Shown here in pieces: positions 35,389-50,719 of a stretch of 64,000 bases of DNA (the first letter of the stretch is position 1; each line of letters starts with the position of its first letter). The position numbers and the translations under genes are program-made. The notes under the pieces were generated by a model. That model was not told the DNA's origin. It saw nothing but the letters and a program-made list of their open reading frames with translations, and searched no databases. Origin of the DNA: Pleodorina starrii (taxonomy: Eukaryota; Chlorophyta; Chlorophyceae; Chlamydomonadales; Volvocaceae); assembly GCA_030267565.1 (NCBI GenBank), contig BRXU01000041.1, forward strand, positions 620,001 through 684,000, in the 5' to 3' direction.

Positions 35389-36651
35389 TCAGGATGAGGC
35401 GGAGCGTCGCGACCTGACCGCGCCGGAGGCAGTCTCCAGCGGCTGCACGTATGGCGCCGGGCCTGGCTCCACTGCCTCACCCAGCAGCATCCCGTTCAGA
35501 GTAACGGAGATGCCGCCCCCACGGCTGCTGCCACCGCTGTCCTTCAGGTCCGTCAGGCAAGCGCAGTGTCGTACGGCGTCGAGGCGGCGGTTGCCGTCAC
35601 TGCTGCTGCTGGATGCCGCCTGCTGCGCTTCGGGCTCCGCTGCCGTATCCTCGTCATTGTCGTTTGCAATTTGCTCGACATCGACGATGATCGGCGCCGT
35701 CGTGCCGCCCCGCAGCAGAGACCCGGCCGCCGCCGCCACCACCGCCGCCGGCCACGCCGCCGCCTCGCACACGTCCTGCAGTGTCGCCTGCAGGCTGTTG
35801 CGCTCAACGCCACGAATCGCAGGGCGCATCGTCGCCCCAACGTCGACCAAGGATTGAGGCGACCACGTTGTCGGTAGGCCGTTGTTGACAGCTACCGCCA
35901 CCGCAGGCTGGGCCACGCTGACTGCCCCCTTGCACGCCACCACCACACGCGAACCCGCTGCTTGACGATTGTAGTCCAGCGTCTTCAGAAACGTGCTTGC
36001 ATGCTGGCAGTAGTCGCCGCGCATGGCTTGGCGGCGGTTGCGGTCATGGGCAGGTGCAAGGAAACCCTGCACCTGCCAGGACACCAGCTCCTCCTCAAAA
36101 GTGGCCGCCGTCGACGACCCGGTCATTGCCGCCGCCGCCTCTGCCTCAGCCCCTGCCGTCATTGGGCTGTCACCCAGGGCATCTTCGTCGTGCTGCTGGT
36201 CGTATCCTCGTACCCAAGGTACGATGGTGTACGATATCTCCCGGATTCGCGGAATAAAAATATGGTAAATGTCAGGGACGTCGGGCATGTCGACGATGCC
36301 GTATTCAGACCAGGCGTAATCGTCATGCCGCTGCTTGGTGATGCGTCGGCTGTTGCGAGCCTCCCGGCTCCGGTGAGGGCGGCGTGGGTCCTGTACTGCC
36401 TTGGAAGGCACCGTCGTCGTTGTCGTCGCCGTCGTCGCCTTGGGTGACGACGAACAGTAGTTGAAACAGCAGACGCGTTTGCACGCAGAGAGAACGGCCC
36501 GCATGCCACCGAGGAGGCTGCGGCGGCTTTTGGGGCCGGCACCGTTGGCTGCGGAGCCGCTGCCTTTGTTGGTGGTGCCATTGACGCCACTGCGGCGAGC
36601 GGCGGCCGACCCCGCCTGGCGACGGGCAATGGTATCATCGTTGGCATACAT
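35389..36651 (-). CDS. Unrecognised protein, copy A of an inverted pair (420 residues)
   Basis: The ATG at 36651 sits in ccaccATGTATGCC, the same context as copy B, which fixes the start. Sequence order: a basic, low-complexity N-terminus with an LLGGMRAV-x-SACKR-x-CC stretch near residues 48-62; a Thr-rich run; a well-conserved aromatic core near 110-150 (DDYAWSEYGIVDMPDVPD, then YHIFIPRIREISYTIVPW); an Ala-rich middle; a second core (PAIRGVERNSLQATLQDVCE); an acidic/Ser-rich region; and a C-terminus ending RRSASS. No signal peptide or clear membrane span. No known family. Copy B differs by scattered substitutions and small in-frame indels, and the frame is intact in both, which suggests selection for protein. 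A TATA-like CATATAAG lies about 140 bases upstream. The gene is followed by the shared 3' untranslated region. Confidence 0.75.
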   Translation of the reverse strand: MYANDDTIARRQAGSAAARRSGVNGTTNKGSGSAANGAGPKSRRSLLGGMRAVLSACKRVCCFNYCSSSPKATTATTTTTVPSKAVQDPRRPHRSREARNSRRITKQRHDDYAWSEYGIVDMPDVPDIYHIFIPRIREISYTIVPWVRGYDQQHDEDALGDSPMTAGAEAEAAAAMTGSSTAATFEEELVSWQVQGFLAPAHDRNRRQAMRGDYCQHASTFLKTLDYNRQAAGSRVVVACKGAVSVAQPAVAVAVNNGLPTTWSPQSLVDVGATMRPAIRGVERNSLQATLQDVCEAAAWPAAVVAAAAGSLLRGGTTAPIIVDVEQIANDNDEDTAAEPEAQQAASSSSSDGNRRLDAVRHCACLTDLKDSGGSSRGGGISVTLNGMLLGEAVEPGPAPYVQPLETASGAVRSRRSASS

Positions 36652-37240
36652 GGTGGGAATAAGAATTGTGGATGGGAACCGCGCTCAGGGTGCTGTGTTG
36701 CAGGTGTGCTGAGAATGAATGGGTTGGGTGTCGCTAGATTTTGCTGACGGAGACAGCTAAAGTGGTTGTACTGTACGAGGAGAGAGCAGTGCTTATATGT
36801 AATTTTGGGCTCTGTGTAGGTACGGTGTAACGGCGACAGCTTGACGGTTGTAGGACCTTGCTTCGAAATGACTAAACTGCAAACCCGCAAAATGGCAACA
36901 TAGGACACGACGACGGCGACATAGCACCGCTGACGGCGCACAAGAAATCGATCAAAGGAAACCTTCAATTTTTTATGTGAAGCTTACCATACATTCATGT
37001 TAAAACGCGCCTAACCGTGTCGAGGCCGTCTAACGCGGCAGTCCGGAGCGGTTACGAGATCCGATGAATTATTGCGAACTGCATCGAGGCATCCGACAAC
37101 CGAGCCTGGCCGAGATGACATTATGGAACTAATTTTTAATCCAAAATTATGATATAATATTGAAATATTTATATAAAGCCCGGTGGAGCTACGATGATAT
37201 TCAATGGAAAGCGTCTTCAAAGGTGCCCGGTGCCCTCTCT

Positions 37241-38127
37241 TGATTGGGGGTGCGTGCTCCTCTCATGAACAGAAACGCCATACGAGCCGAGGGCCCAAGG
37301 GGACGAAACCTCCAAAAAGCAGGATAGTAAAAAGCAGCGTCCATGCAGGCGAAGGAGATACTAGCGGCCAAAGGGGACAATTGAGTTGTGGTGGGCCCAG
37401 ATGCGCTCAAGCATCGTCGCCAAACGAGGGGGAGCCCATTTCATCGCTTCCTCCGTACCCTCGAATTGAGGGAACCCTTCATCCGCGCGGATGCTACTAT
37501 AAGCAGGGCACTCCATTAGGACATGCTTCTCGTCCTCTATTTGACCATCCGCAACGCAGCAGGGGCATTTTCTCTCAGTCCTAGGGACATCAACTCTGCC
37601 CACTCGTGATCTGTTGATCTGTATGTATGTTTATTGATAATGGATGGTAGCGCCAGCAGCTAAGACCCGGCGCCTGCGAACTCCCACCACGTCCCACCCG
37701 GCTAATTGCATTTTTGGTGGTACCGGTATTCCATCGGCCTATGGGCAATCTGCCCGACGACAACGAATGGGCCCACCCTGCTGTAAGAGAATGTATAAAT
37801 GTGTTTAATCTCCTGCCTCGTCCAGTTAGTACAATAAAAAAATACAAGAATATTGCTATTGAATGCTCCAGACGCCTAGTTCAGCTGTGATTTGCATCAG
37901 CCAATAACGCAGCAATGCTGCTGCGATAGGATCGATGTTGACCCCGCTCCGTCGAAGCGATCGACTAGCATTCCGTCCATCCGCTGAGCACGGGCGACCG
38001 CCTCGAACGCGGGGCCTTTCATGTGCACCAAAAAAAAAATAGGAATAACACCGTGAAAATTTGTAAAAAGAAAAACTCAATCGAAAGCAAGGGGATGTCC
38101 AAGAGGCTCATTTTTTCCGAGGGAAGG
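37241..38127. other. Loop between the arms of the inverted duplication
   Basis: About 890 bases, AT-rich near its right edge (an A-run near 38031). Apart from the retrotransposon fragment at 37361-37603 there is no coding signal. As the two copies are divergently transcribed, their promoters lie in the adjoining arm sequence. Confidence 0.6.
37361..37603 (-). pseudogene. C-terminal fragment of a non-LTR retrotransposon reverse transcriptase
   Basis: The minus-strand translation contains a CPCC-x9-EDEKHVLMECPAY arrangement, the CCHC-like zinc motif (zf-RVT type) found after the reverse transcriptase domain of LINE-type elements. Only about 80 residues remain. No polymerase YxDD motif or endonuclease is present upstream, and the frame ends at 37361. 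This is a dead 3' fragment inside the loop. Confidence 0.65.
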
Positions 38128-38727
38128 GGCACCGGGCGCCTTAAAAGCCGCTTGCCATTGACTGTCACCGTAACTCCGCTGTGGATTTTACAATTATTCC
38201 AATAGTATTCTCAAATAATATATTATAAAAAAATCATTTCTATAGTATCATCTCGGCCAGGCTCGTTGTCGGGTGCCTCGATGCAGTCAATGCTTTTACG
38301 GATCTCGGTTTCGTAACCGCTCCGGACTGCCTCCTTAGCTGCCTCGACACGGTCAGGCGCCTTGTCACAAGAGCGAATGGTAAGTTTCACATTAAGAAAA
38401 ACTTCCTTTTAGCGATTGCGCCGTCAGCGGTCCTATGTCGCCGTCGTCGTGTCCTATTGCCGTCGTCGTGTCCTATCGTCGTTGCCAGTTTGCGGGTTTG
38501 CCGCAGCTTAGTCATTTCGAAGCAAGTAAGGTTCTACAACCGTCAAGCTGCCGCCGTTGCACCGTACATACTCAGAGCCCAAAATTACTTTTAAGCACTG
38601 CTATCTCCTCATACAGTATAACCATTGCAGCGCGTCGTCTTTATCGACACCCAACCCAGTCATTCTCAGCACAGCTGCAACACAGCACCCTGAGCGCGTT
38701 ATCCCACTCACACTCTTACTTCCCACC

Positions 38728-40005
38728 ATGTATGCCAACGACGATACCATCACTCGTCGCCAGGCGGGGTCGGCCGCCGCTCGCCGCAGTGGCGTCAATG
38801 GCACCACCAGCAAAGGCAGCGGCTCTGCAGCCAACGGTGCCGGCCCCAAAAGCCGCCGTAGCCTCCTCGGTGGCATGCGGGCTGTTTTCTCTGCGTGCAA
38901 ACGCATCTGCTGCCTCAACTACTGTTCGTCGTCACCCAAGGCGACGACGACGACGACATTGACGACGACGACGGTGCCTTCCAAGGCAGTACAGGACCCA
39001 CGCCGCCCTCACCGGAGCCGGGAGGCTCGCAACGGCCGACGCATCACCAAGCAGCGGCATGACGATTATGCCTGGTCTGAATACGGCATCGTCGACATGC
39101 CCGACGTCCCTGACATTTACCATATTTTTATTCCGCGAATCCGGGAGATATCGTACACCATCGTACCTTGGGTACGAGTATACGACCAGCGGCACGATGA
39201 CAATGCCCTGGGTGACAGCCCAATGACGGCAGGGGCTGAGGCAGTGGCGGCGGCGGCAATGACCGGGTCGTCGACGGCGGCCACCATGGTTGAGGAGGAG
39301 CTGGTGTCCTGGCAGGTGCAGGGTTTCCTTGCACCTGCCCATGACCGCAACCGCCGCCAGGCCATGCGCGGCGACTGCTCCCAGGATGCCAACACGTTTC
39401 TGAAGACGCTGGACTACAATCGTCAAGCAGCGGGTTCGCGTGTGGTGGTGGCGTGCAAGGGGGCAGTCAGCGTGGCCCAGCCTGCGGTGGCGGTAGCTGT
39501 CAACAACGGCCTACCGACAACGTCGTCGCCTCGATCCTCGGTCGAAGTTGAGGCGACGATGCGCCCTGCGATTCGTGGCGTTGAGCGCAACAGCCTGCCG
39601 GCGACATTGCAGGACGTGTGCGAGGCGGCGGCGTGGCCGGCGGCGGTGGTGGCGGCGGCGGCCGGGCCTCGACTGCCGCGGCGGTGGGGCGGCACGACGG
39701 CGCCGATCATCGTCGATGTCGAGCAAATTGCTAACGACGTGGACGGGGATACGGCAGCGGAGCCCGAGGCGCAGCCGGCGGCATCCAGCAGCAGCAGTGA
39801 CGGCAACCGCCGCCTCGACGCCGTACGACACTGCGCTTGCCTGCCGGACCTGAAGGACAGCGGTGGCAGCAGCCGTGGGGGCGACATCTCCGTTACCCTG
39901 AACGGGATGCTGCTGGGTGAGGCAGTGGAGCCAGGCCCGGCGTACGTGCAGCCGCTGGAGACTGCCTCCGGCGCGGTCAGGTCGCGACGCTCCGCCTCAT
40001 CCTGA
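38728..40005 (+). CDS. Unrecognised protein, copy B of an inverted pair (425 residues)
   Basis: The ATG at 38728 is in the same ccaccATGTATGCC context as copy A; the frame is open further upstream, but the shared context argues for this start. The protein matches copy A along its whole length, with in-frame differences: a longer threonine run near residue 75, an extra residue in the TMVEEELVSW stretch, and PRLPRRWGG in place of LLRGG near 320. Both conserved cores are kept (DDYAWSEYGIVDMPDVPD; PAIRGVERNSLPATLQDVCE). Indels in multiples of three and intact frames in both copies indicate that both were, or are, translated. Where copy A has CATATAAG upstream, this copy has CTTTTAAG, so promoter strength may differ. 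Function unknown; no homologous family recognised. Confidence 0.75.
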   Translation: MYANDDTITRRQAGSAAARRSGVNGTTSKGSGSAANGAGPKSRRSLLGGMRAVFSACKRICCLNYCSSSPKATTTTTLTTTTVPSKAVQDPRRPHRSREARNGRRITKQRHDDYAWSEYGIVDMPDVPDIYHIFIPRIREISYTIVPWVRVYDQRHDDNALGDSPMTAGAEAVAAAAMTGSSTAATMVEEELVSWQVQGFLAPAHDRNRRQAMRGDCSQDANTFLKTLDYNRQAAGSRVVVACKGAVSVAQPAVAVAVNNGLPTTSSPRSSVEVEATMRPAIRGVERNSLPATLQDVCEAAAWPAAVVAAAAGPRLPRRWGGTTAPIIVDVEQIANDVDGDTAAEPEAQPAASSSSSDGNRRLDAVRHCACLPDLKDSGGSSRGGDISVTLNGMLLGEAVEPGPAYVQPLETASGAVRSRRSASS

Positions 40006-40263
40006 GCAGCGATGGCGGTAGCAGAGGTAGGTCAGGGAGGGGAAGGGATGGCTCGGGTACTGCAAGATGTGTGCGGGGCCGCTCGGGTGGTGGTGTCACG
40101 CACGGCTGTGGCGCGGCGTGTGGAGGGCGGTCGGCGTGTCATTACGCGGCATGACCCTACCCCAAGATTAGGGACTCCTGCGTGTCTGATGTATGCCGGC
40201 CTTTCGCGGCGGCGGTCTCCCATACCTCAAATGAAAACCTCCTTCCGCAAAGTGTGGCTGTAA
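40006..40263 (+). promoter_or_regulatory. 3' untranslated region of copy B, identical to that of copy A
   Basis: TGTAA at 40259-40263 lies in the same 7-base-stem hairpin. Identity with copy A continues to about 40303 and then falls. An 83-codon open frame (40012-40263) begins six bases after the TGA. It is identical in both copies at the nucleotide level, so identity alone does not show it is coding. Confidence 0.6.
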
Positions 40264-41004
40264 GCAGCCACGCTCTCTCGGATTCGGAACCTCCACCTAG
40301 CGTCCTGGCCCTGCCTCCCAACCCCCCTATCTCACCCTTAGCCCACCGCCTTTCCCTCCCTGCCCGCTGCGTGCCCTTTCCCGCGCCGCCCCCTTACAAT
40401 CTCCCCGCAGATCTCGGCGTGACTGTGACGGCGATGGTGGGCCTTATGGTTCAGCACCAGATCACCATCTACCCCTACTGCCACCGACACACACTTTGCC
40501 TGGAGTCCGGCCGCCGTCACCACTGCCGTACCTGTCATCAGTGTCGTACCGCTCGATCTTCATTTCGTTGCCTATGGCGGCTTCCGGAGCAGCTGCTGGA
40601 AGCTGATGTTTGCGGCACTCACCTCCGAAGGCGGCGGCGACGGTGACTGTGGCGGTGGCGGTGACTGTGGCTGTGGTGGGCATTTGGAGGGCGCCTGACC
40701 TTCAGAAGACCAGGCAAGGGGCCAGTTAGATCTGTTAGGCGCTGTGCACTTGTATTATTAATAGGGACTGAAAAAGGCTGAAGATTGAAGGCAGAGTAAT
40801 AGTTCGTTGTAGGTCTGTCCATTGGCAGGGCGGGGTTGTTGACTCATCTGAAGGTAGTACGGCGGGTGGGGGTCGGTTGTTTAGGTGCAGTACGCTGGGC
40901 AGGGGTACACATGAGCGCAATGGGGGGAGGTAGACACATGGCTTAAATACGTACCAGGCTGTGCTTTGTGCTGACCAGTATGAAATGACGACCGACGGGG
41001 GACG

Positions 41005-44000
41005 GTGGACAAAAGGAAGACGGAGGAAGGGTGTATGGCGCGTGGGGGCGTGAGCTGTACCTGCCTGGTACTCATGTTGTACCTGCCGCTTGAAGCACTC
41101 TCGCGCTGTGAGCAGAGTTACGTGGGGCCGATTGATTTATTATTGCAGGAGTGACAAGCAGGGAAGCTGGTGGAGATAGAGCTTTGTGTAGATGTGACGG
41201 GCCTCGGCGTTACGACATAAGAGGATGGAATGGACGGCTATCAGTGGAAGATGGGGGAGGTTGGCATGTATGAGAGATCTGGCGGTGGGCGAGTAAGCGG
41301 CGGTGAATTCCAGGCGAGCGGTGGTGGACACGCGACTGAAAAACAAGTTTTATTACCGCGCCTCAATATTGAGTGTCGCACAGGCCAGCATTGTGGCTGC
41401 AGGCGAAAGGAGCTGTGAAAGTGACAAAGACGAATTGACCGGTCGGTTGCATCGTGCAGTTGCTTGCCTCGGGCTCGGACTAAGAACAGCCTCCCACGTC
41501 GTGTGCGTGCAGTTGTAAGCGCTAGGTGGAACAGAAGGCATTGTGTTGCTTACTTGCGCCGCGCAGCAGGGCACAGCATCGAACGACTGAGAAACGTCGC
41601 CGGCTGGCCAGTAACCAAGGCAACTCCGGCCGACTCTGACGATGCACGCAGCACTCACTCAATGCATACACGCTGTACATAATCTTATCCTTGGTGATGT
41701 AGTTGCAGGAGCTGTTTGAACTGGCAAGCGGCGATGGAAGAGTGTCCACCTGCTCCCTGCCTTGCAACTGAAGTAAGGGGGCTTCGGCTCAGCAGCATGT
41801 TTGTTCGGGGATGGAGCTTCGCAAGTGGCGTAAAGTAATGCGCTATTAATCTTGTAAGCAGGTACAAATAGACCAAGTATGGATCGAATGGATGATAATG
41901 AGGAGGACACAAAGCCAGCACGACAGTACGACAACATCTCTAGCTACGGTGACGGGATCCCACCGGTATCATGGTGGGAACGAATAAATAAGATAGGACA
42001 GGATAACTCCAACACCTAACTCGGCCTGAAGGGCGCGCGTGTGAACGTGACAGTTGTCGCTGCAACTGTTGTGGCAGATGGGCGGACCGCAAATCCGCAA
42101 TGCATGGCTACCCCCGACCAGCTGACCCCCCATCTTCCGCCTCCAGCGATAGCTCCTGCCTCCCGCCCACCAGCGCGCAATGCATTGCACAGAGGGCTGC
42201 CAGTGTGCCATATCGAGAAGTGGGCGGGTGCAAGGGGGACGACCGCCAGTAGGCCCGGTACCATCTGTGGTTGATTGCGAATGAAGCACACTGTTTCGAC
42301 CAACCATGCTGCGCCCAAGCACGGCGCAGCCCAGGACCAAAACTACACCACGTGCGGGGATGTCTGGTCAGCAGTTCAGGGCGGGCACCTCGCTCAGCAC
42401 TCCCGCGTCCCGCGCTCCCGCCCCCGCCCGCCGCTTGCCCATTGTGCCGCCGCGAAACCGCTGCCGTACCTCGGTACCTGTCGTGCAGACATTTGCACCT
42501 ATCGGGCGGCGCACTGCCCTCGTGCAGACATTTGCACCTGTCGGGCGGCGCACTGCCCTCGTACAGACATTTGCGCCTGTCGGGCGGCGCAGCTGCGGGC
42601 AGTGCCCAGCCGGGTGTACGTAATCCGCAGCACCCCCGCCCTACGGCAGCTTGTGGATCTCCGTTGACGGGTTTCGAGAGCGGTTTATTTCGAGGGCCTC
42701 AGCTCGCGCTATATCATACCATACCAAGCTGGCGGTACGGTTCTACCGGGCTGGCGTGAAGGGAGAAAAACAAGTTTCAACGTCGTGCCCGGGCGCCGGG
42801 CACCCCTTGCCTGAGCATGGACCGGGCACGCCGTACCCGGAAGGAGCGAAGGCGAGGAGGAGTGGGGGTTGAGCGGGTCAACCAAGGGGTTGACCTTGAA
42901 TCCTTGATATATAGAAGTGGGTCAAGTGATTGGGAGGGAGGCTGGACCGGGCGCAAGGAGCGAGGGGACCCGGCCAGTGTGATCCGGGCAGTGCGAATTG
43001 GTGATGCGGGCCGAGAACGAGAATCAGTGCGTCCTTGGGTTGAGGCGCCCCAGCCCGTCTTGGTGCGTGGTTCTACCAGCGGGAATATTGGATGCTGGGC
43101 TTGGTGCTGCATCCGTGAAACGCCGGTTGCAGTACCTCATGCGCAAACATTCTAGTCGGTTGTCATTTTGAGAGCTTTCAGCCTTCCACGGAAGCTCACT
43201 GTACTGTATTGCGTTGGGCAGGGGGGCGGAGGGGGGCCGGGGGATGGGCCCATGTGGCCACGCACGTGCCCTCGGGGTGTAAGCACATTGCGGTTTTAGG
43301 AAGCTGTCAGTACCGTGTCACGACACACTGCGTAATTGACGCAGCGTGTCGAAAGCCTGCATTGTACGGTCTACACCAGGAAACCCCTTCTCGGTCAAGG
43401 ATGGGGGAACGCCGCGGAATCTACTCCGGAAGACGGGATCTGAGTGCTGTCACTCCGGCGATCACTGCCTGATCGGGAGCTGAGTGCCGCTCATGATCCA
43501 AGTACGGCAGGATCCCTAAGCCCGGCTAGGATAGCAAGGCCCGGTCAGGCCTGCCCAACAAGCTCGAGTCACCTTTACCAGTCTGCAGTACGATTGCCGT
43601 TTCTCAGGCCCCATGATTTGTACTCGACGTTCACCGCTCACGTACCCACATGTCGTGACAACCGTACGCGGGCAACGGACGATGCGTAACTGATAATGCT
43701 CGCGCCGCCCGCACGGCCGCGAAATGGGAAACCACCGCCCGGCGCGCCGCGTGGCCGCTGCGAAGGGTGAGGACGTGCGTAGCGGCAGATGGTGCGGTGT
43801 CAGGCGGAGACGTGGAAGGTAGAACCTCGTTTGTTACCTACACATGCGGCGACGTATCGACAAGGAGCACGGCATGGGCTGCATGCGGAGACCGTGGACG
43901 TGCAAGCAGGGGCATTGAACCCCTGGTGCTCCGTGCTACCGGCCATATGTGAACCGTGCGTGGCGGCGGGTTGCCGGAGTTGGCTCAAATTGGCATCGGG

Positions 44001-44883
44001 GGACTGACACGACCGACGGCTTGCACGCGGCCTGCAGCGACACAGTCCCGCTCGTCAAAGGCTTTGAATTAATCCGGACCTTAATTTGCCACGTGGCTGC
44101 GCGCATACTCCTCATGGCCGTCACCGCGCAAGGCCGCATAGCTCAACCGTCTTTACGGGTGAGAACGAAGTGTGAAGATCTTCCTGCCCGTCCATTAAGT
44201 ATACATAAAATAGACGATGATTGTTTCCAAAACTACAGTATGCATTGTTATTAAACACGTCAATGTTTTTTTGTCGCCCACCAGGCTACCTCGGCTAGGT
44301 ACGACGTTCGAGCGGCAAGGGCGTCTGCGGTGTGCATGCCAACTTTTAAGGCCACAAATAAAAGGCATTAAACTTTAACATGATTACAGGGTTACTGCAA
44401 CAAGAAGGTATCTGGCGCGCCACGCTCGGCCGCTTGCGGACGTAGCCTGCCTCAGCATATAGCCGGCACATTCATTAAAGGTAAGGGTACAAATCCATTA
44501 ACACGGGTATAACTGAAAAATATTACATACATTAACAGAAAGCGAACAGATGGCCAATACCTGTATACCGCGTGCAAATCCGGAGGCCGGAGCAGTGCGC
44601 GATCGCAAGGACTGATGTCATACCCATCGTTTTCAACCTTTCAAAGCATTTGATCCACTTTATTGTGCCTGGGAGAGTTTGCCCGTATCAAAAGTGGCCA
44701 TGGTCGCCGTGCCCGTGGTTTCGGAATTTTCGGGCCCTTACCTTGAAGTACAAAGCATGCTCTATGCCGTCCATAAAACGTGTGAGCTTGCGCTTCCATC
44801 ATCGTAGTGATCAAACCTTCATTTTTGGCTTGCCCTCCATACTCGCGCAACCTTACATAAGCAATTGCAGAGAACTAGCCACA
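41005..44883. other. 3.9 kb with no supported gene; promoter of the pherophorin at its right end
   Basis: No exon with a family match or phase-keeping partners was found. It holds a 39-base tandem repeat (42483-42596) and a moderately AT-rich stretch at about 44200-44560. Open frames at 42271-42759 and 42817-43155 (+) are long for their size, but opposing frames of similar length exist and none has a recognisable domain. Confidence 0.5.
42483..42596 (+). repeat. 39-base tandem repeat, three copies
   Basis: Unit begins GTGCAGACATTTGCACCTGT and has period 39 (copies at 42483, 42522, 42561). Because 39 is a multiple of three, one plus-strand frame reads VQTFAPVGRRTAL three times. Whether it is translated is unknown. 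Confidence 0.9.

Positions 44884-50719
<5,836 letters not shown>

Larger units (their letters stand above)
34389..37240 (+). repeat. Left arm of a 6.6 kb inverted duplication
   Basis: The reverse complement of 38128-41004 matches this arm end to end. The outer edge is CGTCCCCCGTCGG (34389-34401) against CCGACGGGGGACG (40992-41004). The inner edge is near GTGCCCGGTGCC. Identity varies: the inner AT-rich part is clearly diverged, the coding part about 95 percent identical, and about 300 bases after the stop codon identical. No target-site duplication is visible at the outer edges. Confidence 0.9.
38128..41004 (-). repeat. Right arm of the 6.6 kb inverted duplication
   Basis: Inverted copy of 34389-37240. 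It differs by small insertions and deletions, such as one in the convergent reading frame near 40585-40600 and a doubled GCCGTCGTCGTGTCCTAT near 38442-38478. If both arms were transcribed as one RNA they would form a hairpin of nearly 3 kb. Confidence 0.9.

Noticed and set aside
42817..43155. 112-codon plus-strand open frame opposite a 111-codon minus frame
   Set aside because: Neither frame has a motif or splice partners, so neither strand can be preferred.
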